A stretch of DNA of 64,000 nucleotides, taken from positions 8,527 through 72,526 of the forward strand of contig NZ_CAMLHM010000014.1 in assembly GCF_946479885.1 (NCBI RefSeq), given 5' to 3'. This document shows positions 1 through 8,261 of the stretch, piece after piece (within the stretch, counting starts at the first letter, position 1; the number at the start of each line of letters is the position of its first letter). Made by a program: the position numbers and the translations under genes. Source of the stretch: an uncultured Devosia sp. Lineage in GTDB: Bacteria > Pseudomonadota > Alphaproteobacteria > Rhizobiales > Devosiaceae. The notes beneath the pieces were generated by a model that did not search any database, was not told where the DNA came from, and saw only the letters and a program-made list of their open reading frames with translations.

Positions 1-444
1 GTTGGTGCCCTGGGCGGCAACGCGACGCCGATGCCCTATGGCGAAGTCTATTCGGGTATCCAGACCGGCGTCATCGACGGCGCGGAAAACAACTATCCGA
101 GCTACGACACCGCCGGCCATGCCGAAGTCGCCAAGTTCTACTCGCTGGACGAGCACCTGATGGTGCCCGAGGTGCTGGTGATTTCCAAGATCGTCTGGGA
201 TGGCCTCACCCCCGAAGACCAGGCGCTGTTCCGCGAGGCGGCCAAGGAGTCGGTTGCCAAGCAGCGCGAGCTCTGGGCTGCCAAGGAGATCGAATCCAAG
301 GCTGCCGTCGAAGCGCTGGGCGCCACGATCAACGAGGTCGACAAGGCCCCCTTCATCGAAGCGATGAAGCCGGTCTACGAAAAGTATGTCACCGATCCCG
401 CGCTGAAGGATCTCGTAGCGCGTATCCAGGCCACCGAAGGCTAG
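1..444 (+). CDS. TRAP transporter solute-binding protein, DctP family (C-terminal part)
   Basis: Periplasmic receptor of a TRAP importer. The frame is already open at base 1, so the signal peptide and first lobe lie outside the window; 147 residues remain. The segment [17 protein letters not shown] is the usual DctP signature just before the ligand-gating helices, and the charged C-terminal helix (EQ/AAKE-rich) is typical. The two TRAP permease genes follow directly. Because kduI, kduD and kdgF share the operon, the ligand is inferred to be a uronate or unsaturated uronate; the sequence alone does not show this. Confidence 0.9.
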   Translation, partial: VGALGGNATPMPYGEVYSGIQTGVIDGAENNYPSYDTAGHAEVAKFYSLDEHLMVPEVLVISKIVWDGLTPEDQALFREAAKESVAKQRELWAAKEIESKAAVEALGATINEVDKAPFIEAMKPVYEKYVTDPALKDLVARIQATEG

Positions 445-452
445 TCAAACCC

Positions 453-475
453 GGGCCGGTGCACCGCACCGGCCC
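453..475 (+). terminator. GC-rich hairpin between TRAP SBP and permease genes
   Basis: A 10-bp perfect stem (GGGCCGGTGC, loop ACC, GCACCGGCCC) followed by ATTCTT starts 8 bases after the SBP stop codon. Hairpins here commonly stabilise the receptor mRNA and reduce read-through into the permease genes. The tail has few T residues, so a leaky attenuator is more likely than a full terminator. Confidence 0.5.
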
Positions 476-499
476 ATTCTTGCCGACCGGGAGGCCGCG

Positions 500-1027
500 A
501 TGAAAACCTGGCTCATGCCAACCAGCCGCGCGCTGGGCAAGCTCTCCAATGCGATGCTCTATCTATCCGGCATCGGGCTGGTCGCGATGACGGTCATCGT
601 CGCCTACCAGGTGTTCATGCGCTTCGTGATCAACCAGTCGCCGCCATGGACCGAGGCGGGATCGATCATGATCATGACCTGGTTCATTTTCCTGGGCGCC
701 GCCGTGGGCGTGCGCGAGAACTTCCATATGGGGTTCGACGTGCTGCTCTATGTGCTGCCGCCGGGCGCCAAGCCATGGCTGCGCGCCATCAGTGACGCCT
801 GTGCCTTCGCCTTTGGCCTCGGCATGGTGTTTTACGGGGGCGAACTGGTCCTCCGCTACTGGTCGACCCGCATTCCGGTGCTCGGGCTGCCGACCTCCTT
901 CACCTATTTCCCGATCGTGGTTTCGGGCGTGCTGATCTGCCTGTTCTCGCTGGAGCGCATCCTGCTGCGCGCTGCGGGCGAGCCGATCGACGACGTTGCC
1001 GCCGACCCCACGATCACCGAGGCCTGA
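500..1027 (+). CDS. TRAP transporter small permease, DctQ family
   Basis: Four-helix inner-membrane subunit of the TRAP importer, 175 residues, the usual DctQ length. Hydrophobic stretches fall near residues 20-40, 50-70, 90-115 and 130-155, and the family-typical WTEAGSIMIMTWFIFLGAA lies between the first two. The GGGAGG-like ribosome site (GGGAGGCC) sits just before the ATG. The large permease begins 4 bases after its stop codon, so the two are co-translated. It is expected to pair with the DctM protein downstream and the SBP upstream. Confidence 0.93.
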   Translation: MKTWLMPTSRALGKLSNAMLYLSGIGLVAMTVIVAYQVFMRFVINQSPPWTEAGSIMIMTWFIFLGAAVGVRENFHMGFDVLLYVLPPGAKPWLRAISDACAFAFGLGMVFYGGELVLRYWSTRIPVLGLPTSFTYFPIVVSGVLICLFSLERILLRAAGEPIDDVAADPTITEA

Positions 1028-1031
1028 GACC

Positions 1032-2315
1032 ATGGAATACTGGATACTGTTCGGCGTATTCACCCTGTTGATGGTGATCGGCACGCCAATTGCCTATTGC
1101 CTGGGCATCGCCAGCTTTGCCACCATCATCTATCTGGGCCGGCCGGCCATCGTGGTGTTCCAGCAGCTCAATTCAGGCGTGTCGGCCTTTTCGCTGCTGG
1201 CCATTCCCTTCTTCATCTTTGCCGGCGATCTGATGATGCGCGGCGGCATCGCGGCGCGGATCATCTCGTTTGCCGGGTCGATCATCGGGCATGTCCGCGG
1301 CGGGCTGGGGCAGGTCAATATCGCGGCCTCGACGCTGTTCGGCGGCATTTCCGGCTCAGCCGTGGCGGAAGCGGCGGCGGTTGGCGGCATCATGATCCCG
1401 CAGATGAAGGCGCGCGGCTATGGCGCCGACTATGCGGTCAACGTTACCTCGATGGCGGCGCTGATCGCGCTGCTGCTGCCGCCCAGCCACAACATGATCA
1501 TCTATTCGCTCTCGGGGGGCGGAAATATCTCGATCGCGGACCTGTTCACGGCGGGCATCATTCCTGGACTGCTGCTGGCGGCGGTGTTGAGCGTCACCGC
1601 CTACCTCGTGGCGGTGAGGCGTGGCTATCCGACCGAGCCGTTCCCCGGCTTCAAGAAGGCGGGCTATTTCTTCGTCGTCTCCATCCCCGGCCTGATGCTG
1701 ATCGCCATCATCTTCGGCGGGGTGCGCTCGGGCATCTTCACGGCGACGGAGTCATCCTGCATCGCCGTCATCTATGCGCTGCTGGTGACGCTGCTGATCT
1801 ACCGGTCGCTGAACTGGAGCGAGTTCGTGCATGCCGTGCTCGGCGCGGTGCGGACAACGGCCATGGTGCTGTTCATCATCGGCGCGGCGGCGTCGTTCGC
1901 CTGGTTGATGGCCTATATGAAGGTGGCGCTAATCCTGACGCAGGGCATGGCCACGATTTCGTCAGACCCGCTGCTGGTGCTGCTGATGATCAATGTGATC
2001 CTGCTGCTGCTCGGCACCTTCATGGATATGGGGCCGCTGATCATCATCACGACGCCGATCTTCCTGCCGATGGTCAAGGCGTTTGGCGTCGACCCGGTGC
2101 ATTTCGGGGTGATCATGATCCTCAACCTGGGCATCGGGCTCAACACCCCGCCACTGGGGCCGGTACAATTCGTGGCGGCCGCGGTGGGCAAGATCACCGT
2201 CATGGACGCCATGAAGAGCATTTGGCCGTTCTACGGCGCGGGGCTGATCGTGCTAGGACTGGTGACCTATATTCCGGCACTGTCGCTATGGCTGCCAGCA
2301 CTGTTCCGGGGATAG
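1032..2315 (+). CDS. TRAP transporter large permease, DctM family
   Basis: Main membrane translocation subunit, 427 residues, with about 12 hydrophobic segments along its whole length. DctM landmarks include FGGISGSAVAEAAAVGG near residues 100-116 and the C-terminal GIGLNTPPLGPVQF segment. The start is the ATG at 1032, four bases after the DctQ stop; upstream in-frame codons overlap dctQ and give no conserved sequence. The regulator gene starts two bases after the stop, so the operon continues. Confidence 0.94.
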   Translation: MEYWILFGVFTLLMVIGTPIAYCLGIASFATIIYLGRPAIVVFQQLNSGVSAFSLLAIPFFIFAGDLMMRGGIAARIISFAGSIIGHVRGGLGQVNIAASTLFGGISGSAVAEAAAVGGIMIPQMKARGYGADYAVNVTSMAALIALLLPPSHNMIIYSLSGGGNISIADLFTAGIIPGLLLAAVLSVTAYLVAVRRGYPTEPFPGFKKAGYFFVVSIPGLMLIAIIFGGVRSGIFTATESSCIAVIYALLVTLLIYRSLNWSEFVHAVLGAVRTTAMVLFIIGAAASFAWLMAYMKVALILTQGMATISSDPLLVLLMINVILLLLGTFMDMGPLIIITTPIFLPMVKAFGVDPVHFGVIMILNLGIGLNTPPLGPVQFVAAAVGKITVMDAMKSIWPFYGAGLIVLGLVTYIPALSLWLPALFRG

Positions 2316-2317
2316 CC

Positions 2318-3067
2318 ATGAGTCTGAGCGAGGAGATATCGGTTCCGGGGCGCAAGCCGAAGCTGGCCGATCTGGTGATCGGGACGCTCCGCAAGCGCAT
2401 CAGCGCGGGCGAGTACCGCGCCGGCACCAAGCTGCCGACCGAGAGCCAGATGACCACGATTTTCGGCGTCAGCCGGACGGTGGTGCGCGAGGCGATCGCG
2501 GCTCTGTCGGCCGATGGCCTGGTGCAGCCGCGTCAGGGCGCCGGGGTGTTTGTGGTCGGCAATGCGGCGAGCCCGTTCACCGCTATCGGCGCGGATTCAT
2601 CCAACAAGATCTCGGTGGCGCTCAATGTGCTCGAGGTGCGCATGGGCATCGAGATCGAGTCAGCGGGGCTGGCGGCGCAGCGGCGGAGCAACAGCCAGGA
2701 CGCGGCGATCCAGGAGGCATGGAACGAGTTCGAGCGGCTGCTGAAGCTGGGTACGCCCACCGGCAAGACCGACTTCGCCTTTCATCGCGCCATCGCGGCG
2801 GCAACCAATAACCCGTTCTACATCGAAGTGCTCGACGGGCTGGGGAGCCGGACCATTCCCTGCGACGTCGCCTCGCCCTGGGGCACCGAGAGCGTGCTGA
2901 CTTATGAGTACCAGGCCGGATTGCAGCGCGAGCACCTGGCGATCCTCAAAGCCATTTCCGCGCAGGACGCCGAGGGCGCGCGCGAAGCCATGCGGCAGCA
3001 TCTGTCGCGGAGCCAGGAACGCTATCGCACACGCCTGCGCGAACAGACGACTGCCACACAGGAATAG
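2318..3067 (+). CDS. GntR-type transcriptional regulator, FadR subfamily
   Basis: 249-residue DNA-binding regulator. A winged-helix domain spans about residues 15-80 (LPTESQMTTIFGVSRTVVREA is split by the recognition turn) and an all-helical FCD ligand domain follows, with His residues in FHRAIAAATNN and REHLAILKAI placed as the metal/effector ligands of that family. It lies between the TRAP permease and kduI, three bases before kduI, so it probably senses a uronate or KDG-type intermediate and controls this operon. The long upstream open frame over the permease gene is an artefact; the ATG at 2318 matches the protein family. Confidence 0.9.
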   Translation: MSLSEEISVPGRKPKLADLVIGTLRKRISAGEYRAGTKLPTESQMTTIFGVSRTVVREAIAALSADGLVQPRQGAGVFVVGNAASPFTAIGADSSNKISVALNVLEVRMGIEIESAGLAAQRRSNSQDAAIQEAWNEFERLLKLGTPTGKTDFAFHRAIAAATNNPFYIEVLDGLGSRTIPCDVASPWGTESVLTYEYQAGLQREHLAILKAISAQDAEGAREAMRQHLSRSQERYRTRLREQTTATQE

Positions 3068-3070
3068 ACC

Positions 3071-3901
3071 ATGACCACCGCCTTCGACATCCGCTTCGCC
3101 ATCGATCCGGTGAGCGCCTCGACCATGAATACCGAGGAACTGCGCGACCATTTCCTGATCAATGACCTGTTCGTTCCTGGGGCGGTCAACTGGACCTACA
3201 CCCACTATGATCGCATGGCGGTGGGCAGTGCCGCGCCGGATGGCGAGGCGTTGGCGCTTGAAACCATCAAGCCTGCCGGCACCGAGAATTTTCTGGACCG
3301 CCGTGAACTGATCGCCGCCAATATCGGGGAGGCCGGCACGATCTCGGTCGACGGCAAGGACTATGCCGTGGGGTCACGCGACATGCTCTATGTGGGCATG
3401 GGCGCCCGGGATGTGCGGTTTTCCGGCGAGGGCGCCAAGTTTTACCTCTTGAGCGCACCGGCTCATGCCAGCCACCCCACCACGCTGATCAAGCAGAGCG
3501 ACGCCAAGCGGCTGGACCTGGGCAGCCAGGAAACGGCCAACGAGCGCAGCATCTTCCAGTTCGTCAATGCCGATAGCGTCAAGACCTGCCAACTGGTGGT
3601 GGGGCTGACCAGCTTCGCGCCGGGCTCGGTGTGGAACACCATGCCGGCGCATGTGCATGACCGGCGCATGGAGGCCTATCTCTATTTCGACCTCAAGCCG
3701 GATGCCTTCGTGGTGCATCTGATGGGTGAGCCGGACGAGACGCGGCACCTGATCGTGCGCAACGATGAGGCGGTGATCTCGCCGCCCTGGTCAATCCATT
3801 CGGGCGCCGGCACCGGCGCCTATACCTTCATCTGGGCCATGGCCGGCGACAATGTCGACTATACCGATGTCGACAGGATCGGCATGGACGAGTTGCTGTG
3901 A
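3071..3901 (+). CDS. kduI: 4-deoxy-L-threo-5-hexosulose-uronate ketol-isomerase
   Basis: Cytosolic cupin isomerase that converts 5-keto-4-deoxyuronate, the product of unsaturated uronate ring opening, to 2,5-diketo-3-deoxygluconate. Length is 276 residues (family about 278). The four zinc ligands are visible as H194, H196 and E201 in PAHVHDRRMEAY and H243 in WSIHSGAGTGAY. The gene is followed by kduD with a GTGA overlap, so isomerase and dehydrogenase are translationally coupled. The substrate could come from pectin, glycosaminoglycans or other lyase-cut polyuronides; no lyase is in the window. Confidence 0.95.
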   Translation: MTTAFDIRFAIDPVSASTMNTEELRDHFLINDLFVPGAVNWTYTHYDRMAVGSAAPDGEALALETIKPAGTENFLDRRELIAANIGEAGTISVDGKDYAVGSRDMLYVGMGARDVRFSGEGAKFYLLSAPAHASHPTTLIKQSDAKRLDLGSQETANERSIFQFVNADSVKTCQLVVGLTSFAPGSVWNTMPAHVHDRRMEAYLYFDLKPDAFVVHLMGEPDETRHLIVRNDEAVISPPWSIHSGAGTGAYTFIWAMAGDNVDYTDVDRIGMDELL

Positions 3902-4662
3902 CCGATCTTTCCGCGTTCGGGCTTAGCGGCAAGACCATCATGGTCACCGGCGCCAATACCGGCATCGGGCAGGGTATTGCGCTGGGTATCGGGCGGGCCG
4001 GCGGGCGGGTGATCGGAGTCGGGCGATCCGGCATGGAGGAGACGGCCACGCTGATGGCGGGGCAGGGCGCTGATTTCGTCGAGATGCGGGCGGATCTTGG
4101 CTCGACTGCCGCTGACCAGGCCATGTTCGAGGCGGCCTGGGCGAGCCATGGCCCCATCGATGGGCTGGTCAACAATGCCGGCATCATCAAGCGGGTGGAT
4201 GCGGTGGATTTCACCGAGGCCGACTGGGATGCGGTGATGGATATCAACCTCAAGACGATGTTCTTCCTGTGCCAGGCGCTGGGCAAGAAGGCGATTGCGG
4301 CGGGCCGACCGGCCAAGATCGTCAATATCTCGTCGATGCTGAGCTTTCAGGGCGGCATTCGCGTCGCCAGCTATACGGCGTCGAAAAGCGGCGTGCTGGG
4401 GATCACGCGGCTCCTGGCCAATGAATGGGCGGCCAAGGGGATCAACGTCAATTCGATCGCGCCGGGTTATATCGAGACCAACAATACCGAGGCGCTGCGA
4501 GCTGATCCGGACCGGTCGGCGTCCATTCTCGGGCGCATCCCGGCGGGGCGGTGGGGCGTTCCCTCCGATATTGGCGATGCAGCGGTGTTCCTGCTGTCGC
4601 AGGCTTCCAACTACATGCATGGCGCCGTCATCCCCGTGGATGGCGGATGGCTGGCGAGGTAA
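3898..4662 (+). CDS. kduD: 2-dehydro-3-deoxy-D-gluconate 5-dehydrogenase
   Basis: NAD(P)-dependent short-chain dehydrogenase that reduces 2,5-diketo-3-deoxygluconate to KDG, the step after KduI. The 254 residues carry the cofactor motif TGANTGIGQG (17-26), NNAG (92-95), the catalytic serine in NISSML (about 145), and Y159/K163 in SYTASK. The GTG start at 3898 overlaps the kduI stop codon (GTGA). It could be another SDR, but its position between kduI and kdgF makes the assignment firm. Confidence 0.93.
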   Translation: MTDLSAFGLSGKTIMVTGANTGIGQGIALGIGRAGGRVIGVGRSGMEETATLMAGQGADFVEMRADLGSTAADQAMFEAAWASHGPIDGLVNNAGIIKRVDAVDFTEADWDAVMDINLKTMFFLCQALGKKAIAAGRPAKIVNISSMLSFQGGIRVASYTASKSGVLGITRLLANEWAAKGINVNSIAPGYIETNNTEALRADPDRSASILGRIPAGRWGVPSDIGDAAVFLLSQASNYMHGAVIPVDGGWLAR

Positions 4663-4667
4663 TCGAG

Positions 4668-5003
4668 ATGATTGAGCAGAAGGTCTTTGCGCAGGCGAGT
4701 GAGGGTGACGTGACCGTGCTGGCGCCGGGCAATACGCGCCGGGTGCTGATCCATACGCCGGAACTGATGCAGGTGGAGTTCTGCTTCGACAAGGGCGCGG
4801 TGGGTGCGCTGCATAGTCATCCGCATATCCAGGTGAGCTATGTCGCCGAAGGCTCGTTCGAGGTGACCATCGACGGGGTGACGCAGGTGGTCGGCACCGG
4901 CGGCAGCTTCATCGTGCCGTCAGGGCTGGTGCATGGTGTGCTGGCGCTGGAAAAGGGCCGGCTGGTGGATGTGTTCACGCCGCATCGAGCGGACTTTTTG
5001 TAG
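4668..5003 (+). CDS. kdgF: KdgF-type cupin, unsaturated uronate linearising protein
   Basis: Single-domain cupin of 111 residues. KdgF proteins open 4,5-unsaturated monouronates to the linear ketone that feeds KduI. The metal-binding pattern is visible: H49, H51, Q55 (HSHPHIQVSYV) and H89 (GLVHG). The ATG at 4668 is five bases after the kduD stop codon, preceded by GAGGTAATCGAG as ribosome site. It is the last gene of the uronate operon, followed by a palindromic element. A general cupin role cannot be excluded, but motif plus context fit KdgF well. Confidence 0.87.
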   Translation: MIEQKVFAQASEGDVTVLAPGNTRRVLIHTPELMQVEFCFDKGAVGALHSHPHIQVSYVAEGSFEVTIDGVTQVVGTGGSFIVPSGLVHGVLALEKGRLVDVFTPHRADFL

Positions 5004-5022
5004 GCGCTGCGGTTGCAGTCGT

Positions 5023-5149
5023 CTCCCTCCCCCTTGTGGGGAGGGATCAAGGGTGGGGGTGCTGCGGGCGTCGCGGATGCCGAGTTCGTGGATGGCGCAG
5101 CACCCCCACCCGACCCCTGCGGGGCCACCCTCCCCACAAGGGGGAGGGA
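5023..5149. repeat. Type A intergenic inverted repeat, copy 1 (TTGT variant)
   Basis: Arms CTCCCTCCCCCTTGTGGGG and CCCCACAAGGGGGAGGGA enclose inner arms GGGTGGGGGTGCTG and CAGCACCCCCACCC. The element lies between convergent kdgF and the M15-like gene, so it may end transcription in both directions. Six further copies or variants occur in the window. Confidence 0.9.
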
Positions 5150-5170
5150 CGTCGACTGAGAGTCTAGGGG

Positions 5171-5791
5171 CTAAACCATCTCCGCCAGCATCGCGGCATA
5201 GGCATCGTCATGCCGGCCCGCCCAGTTCGGCTTTCCCGGCTTTGTGAGCACGCCCCGCCGGGGTGGGATGAAGCTGTAGATGCTGCGAATGGGTTCTTCG
5301 CGCCATTGCAGGTTGAAGGCGGCGAGTTTGGGGAAGAATTCCATGTCGGAATAGGGCAGGTGGCCATGCACCCACCAGGCCATGGCCTCCCAATCGCCGG
5401 TGCGCTCGTAATAGGGCACGAAGCGGTTGACGACGATGCAGGCGGTGGCGCCCATGCGGCCTTGGGCGTCGCGGCGGTCCCAGATGTGGCCGGCATAGTT
5501 GGTTTCGTTGCGGCCGCAATTGAGCTTGTTGACGTTGCCGAAGTGGTTGACCTCGGGGGAGCGGTAGGCCGAGCGAATGGAGATTTTGCCGAAGCGTGCC
5601 TGCAACGGTTCGAGCAGGGTTTCGCAGAGCACCTTGCCGGCCGCGATGGCAAGGTCGGGGTCATCGGGGATGTTGAGGAAGCCGTGGATCACGGCGATCT
5701 CCGAGTAGAGGAAATCGCGCAGGAAGAAGTTCTCGCTGAGCCTGACGCGGCCGAGATCTTCGAGGGCTTTGACGGATTTGGGCTGGCGCAT
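5171..5791 (-). CDS. Peptidase M15-like domain protein
   Basis: 206-residue cytosolic-looking protein without signal peptide. The stretch RSAYRSPEVNHFGNVN resembles the substrate-binding S-x-RSP-x-N-x-x segment of D-Ala-D-Ala-type M15A peptidases, and a GHIWD motif and WWVHGHLPYSDMEFFP follow at the positions where zinc and catalytic residues occur in that family. Function is unknown; the zinc triad is not clearly complete, so it may be non-catalytic. An upstream TTG at 5815 is possible, but the ATG at 5791 begins at the conserved-looking N-terminus. It is divergent from the TRIC-like gene. Confidence 0.75.
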   Translation of the reverse strand: MRQPKSVKALEDLGRVRLSENFFLRDFLYSEIAVIHGFLNIPDDPDLAIAAGKVLCETLLEPLQARFGKISIRSAYRSPEVNHFGNVNKLNCGRNETNYAGHIWDRRDAQGRMGATACIVVNRFVPYYERTGDWEAMAWWVHGHLPYSDMEFFPKLAAFNLQWREEPIRSIYSFIPPRRGVLTKPGKPNWAGRHDDAYAAMLAEMV

Positions 5792-5865
5792 GCTGGCTCT
5801 CACTGGACGCGGCAATCTCTTGCGGTAACGTGGTGGCCGACAACCCGGTTTCTACAGGACGCCTG

Positions 5866-6477
5866 ATGCTCGAGGTCATTTTCTACATCGCTATCACGGC
5901 CGAGGCGATGACTGCGGCGCTGGCGGCGGGACGGCGCAAGATGGACTGGTTCGGCGTGTGCCTGCTGGCCTGCGTCACCGCCTTGGGCGGTGGAACCATC
6001 CGCGACATCTTTCTCGACCACTATCCGCTCTACTGGGTCAAGAATCCCTATGTGCTGCTGCTGGTTTGCGGCGCGGCGCTGCTGACCATTGCCATGGCGC
6101 GGGTGGTGCATCGGCTGCGCTGGCCCTTTCTGCTGCTGGACGGGCTGGGCCTTGTCGTTTTCACCATCATCGGCTGCAACGTCGCCATTGAAATGGGCTC
6201 CCATCCGCTGATCGTGCTGATTGCCGGCATGGTGACGGGCATTTTCGGCGGTATCCTGCGCGATGTGCTGTGCAACGACATGCCGCTGGTGTTCCGCGGC
6301 GAGCTCTATGCCACCGTCTCGATCGTTACCGGGGCGATCTACTATTTCGGCCTGCAGGCCAACATCTATCCGGACGTGGTGATTGTCGCTGCGTTGGCGG
6401 TGGGCTTTCCATTGCGGGTGCTGGCCATCGTCAGGAAGTGGGAAATGCCCAAATTTGTCTATGACAAGGAGCTGTAA
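5866..6477 (+). CDS. TRIC/YadS-YicG (UPF0126) family membrane protein
   Basis: 203-residue inner-membrane protein with about seven hydrophobic segments and two repeated halves, each ending in the family signature: GGGTIRDIFLDHYPLYWV and GGILRDVLCNDMPLVF. Members are described as trimeric cation channels or glycine transporters; the substrate is not visible here. The ATG at 5866 has the ribosome site ACAGGAC 6 bases upstream, preferred over the in-frame GTG at 5830. Its stop codon overlaps the next ATG (TAATG). Confidence 0.88.
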   Translation: MLEVIFYIAITAEAMTAALAAGRRKMDWFGVCLLACVTALGGGTIRDIFLDHYPLYWVKNPYVLLLVCGAALLTIAMARVVHRLRWPFLLLDGLGLVVFTIIGCNVAIEMGSHPLIVLIAGMVTGIFGGILRDVLCNDMPLVFRGELYATVSIVTGAIYYFGLQANIYPDVVIVAALAVGFPLRVLAIVRKWEMPKFVYDKEL

Positions 6478-6824
6478 TGCAGCCGGTTCGCATCGTGCTG
6501 TCGCGGCGTGCCGGGTTTGACCTGCAGGCCATTTCGCAGGCGCTGAACGGGCTGCCGGCCCAATCGGTGGCGCGGCCGGGGCCGTGGGGCAATCCCTTCA
6601 GCATTGCCGAGGTGATGGAAGAAACCGGGCTCGACAAGGACCGGGCGCAGGCCGAAGCGGTGTCGCGCTATGGGCGCTGGGTTGCCGGCGCGATCGACGG
6701 ACCCAAGCCGCCGCCGGCGCGGGAGAAGATTCGGGCGGAATTGGCAGGGAAGAACCTTGCCTGCTGGTGCCGGGAGGGGTCGCCCTGCCATGTGGATGCG
6801 TTGCTGAAGCTGGCGAACGGTTAG
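6477..6824 (+). CDS. DUF4326 domain-containing protein
   Basis: 115-residue small soluble protein of unknown function. It has the DUF4326 pattern: RPGPWGNPF near residues 30-40, and a C-terminal LACWCREGSPCHVDALL with three cysteines and a histidine that could bind metal. Its start codon overlaps the stop codon of the TRIC-like gene by one base, so the two are translationally coupled. Similar proteins are found in phages and bacteria, but nothing else here points to a prophage. Confidence 0.8.
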   Translation: MQPVRIVLSRRAGFDLQAISQALNGLPAQSVARPGPWGNPFSIAEVMEETGLDKDRAQAEAVSRYGRWVAGAIDGPKPPPAREKIRAELAGKNLACWCREGSPCHVDALLKLANG

Positions 6825-6843
6825 GAAGAGAGGCCCCTGACCC

Positions 6844-6883
6844 GGATTGCTGCGCAATCCGACCTCTCCCCGGAGGGGCGAGG
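6844..6883. repeat. Tandem hairpins upstream of uxuA
   Basis: Two adjacent hairpins: GGATTGC-TGC-GCAATCC (6844-6860) and CCTCTCCCC-GGA-GGGGCGAGG (about 6863-6883). They follow the DUF4326 stop codon and may end that transcript. The sequence looks like a dispersed intergenic element, but only one copy is visible in the window. Confidence 0.55.
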
Positions 6884-6952
6884 TAAGGAAGGGCTTTTCC
6901 CTCTCGCCTGCTTGTGGCAAAGCACTTCCATACAAGAATGAGGAACGGTGAT

Positions 6953-8164
6953 TTGCGACAGACGTGGCGGTGGTTCGGACCCAAAGACCTGTGCAGCATC
7001 GACGACATCACCCAGGTGGGTGCCGCAGGCGTCGTGAGTGCGCTGCACCATGTGCCGAACGGTGCTGTCTGGACGCCTGAGGAAATCGCCCGGCGGCATG
7101 CCGAGATCGGCACGCGCAAGGACGGTACGCCTTCCGGCCTCACCTGGGACGTGGTGGAAAGCCTGCCGGTTTCCGAGGACGTCAAGAAGCAGAAGAACGC
7201 CTGGCGCGAGCATATCGAGAATTACAAGATCTCGATGAAGCACCTGGCCGACAGCGGCATCGAGGTCATCTGCTACAATTTCATGCCCGTGCTCGACTGG
7301 ACGCGCACCGACCTGCGCTGGGCGGTGCCCAATGGCGGCTCGTGCATGCGCTTTGACATCAACGATTTCGCGGCCTTCGACATTCATGTGCTCAAGCGCC
7401 AGGGCGCCGCGGCCGACTACACCAATGCCATTGCCGACGAAGCCGAACGGCGCTTCGCCGGCATGGACGACGCGGCGCGCAAGCAACTGGCGCGCAATGT
7501 CACCATGGGCCTGCCGGGTTCGACGGAGTCGATGTCGCTCGAAGACGTGCAGGCGCACCTGGACGAATATGGCGCCATCACGCGCGAACGGCTGCGCGCC
7601 AATTTCGTCGATTTCCTCGATGCGGTTGTGCCCACGGCCGAAGACCTGGGCCTGCGGCTCTGCTGCCACCCCGATGATCCGCCGTTTGCCCTGCTGGGCC
7701 TGCCCAGGGTGATGTCGACCGAAGCCGACTACCAGTACATTCTCGACGCCGTGGACAGCCCGGCCAATGGCATGACGCTGTGCTCGGGCTCGCTGGGCGC
7801 GCGGCCGGACAACGACTTGCCTGCCATGATGGAGCGGCTCGGCGACCGGGTGCATTTCCTGCACCTGCGCAACGTCAAGCGCGACAACGACGACATTGTA
7901 GGCTCGTTCTACGAGGCCGAGCACCTGGCCGGCGATACCGACATGGTGGCGCTGATCGCGGCGATCGTGCGCGAGGAAAAGAAGCGCAAGGCGGCGGGGC
8001 GGAAGGATCACACCATCCCGATGCGCCCCGACCACGGCCAGGACATACTCGATGACCTCGGCCGGCGCTCGCAGCCGGGTTACCCCACTATCGGCCGAAT
8101 GAAGGGGCTAGCCGAATTGCGCGGGGTGATGATGGCGCTGGAGCATGCGGAAATGGGGCTCTGA
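6953..8164 (+). CDS. uxuA: Mannonate dehydratase
   Basis: Dehydrates D-mannonate to 2-keto-3-deoxygluconate in glucuronate catabolism. It starts RQTWRWFGP and soon carries GVVSALHHVPNG, both typical of UxuA. The TTG at 6953 gives the standard N-terminus (403 residues) and has AGGA at 6941-6944 as ribosome site; in-frame ATG 6938 and GTG 6914 are alternatives. Metal-binding residues appear in LRLCCHPDDPPF, SGSLGARPDNDL and RPDHGQD. No fructuronate reductase lies next to it. It feeds KDG like the kdu genes 2-3 kb upstream, yet is a separate transcript. Confidence 0.94.
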   Translation: MRQTWRWFGPKDLCSIDDITQVGAAGVVSALHHVPNGAVWTPEEIARRHAEIGTRKDGTPSGLTWDVVESLPVSEDVKKQKNAWREHIENYKISMKHLADSGIEVICYNFMPVLDWTRTDLRWAVPNGGSCMRFDINDFAAFDIHVLKRQGAAADYTNAIADEAERRFAGMDDAARKQLARNVTMGLPGSTESMSLEDVQAHLDEYGAITRERLRANFVDFLDAVVPTAEDLGLRLCCHPDDPPFALLGLPRVMSTEADYQYILDAVDSPANGMTLCSGSLGARPDNDLPAMMERLGDRVHFLHLRNVKRDNDDIVGSFYEAEHLAGDTDMVALIAAIVREEKKRKAAGRKDHTIPMRPDHGQDILDDLGRRSQPGYPTIGRMKGLAELRGVMMALEHAEMGL

Positions 8165-8216
8165 ATCGCCCCATTACATTCACCATCAGAACAATAGTTT
8201 ACGACTTGTCAAAATG

Positions 8217-8236
8217 TTGGGGCCAGAGTCGCAGCG
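8217..8236 (+). promoter_or_regulatory. Leader motif shared with the GGDEF-EAL gene, copy 1
   Basis: TTGGGGCCAGAGTCGCAGC, about 26 bases before the preferred start codon of the hybrid kinase. A nearly identical sequence, TTGGGGCCGAGACGCAGC, lies about 23 bases before the start of the GGDEF-EAL gene at 12157. It is seen directly in the sequence; its role as operator or leader is inference. Confidence 0.4.
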
Positions 8237-8261
8237 AAATTATCGCGTGAGGCGACCCCCC

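Noticed and set aside
1097..2317. Long open frame continuous with the GntR gene across the TRAP large permease gene
   Set aside because: It lies out of frame with the strongly conserved DctM protein and has an Arg/His/Gly-rich composition typical of a shadow frame; only the part from 2318 is a gene.
6942..6966. EcfG-type promoter before uxuA (GGAAC-N16-CGTG)
   Set aside because: It overlaps the ribosome site and start codon of uxuA and has a mismatch in the -10 box, so it cannot drive that gene.
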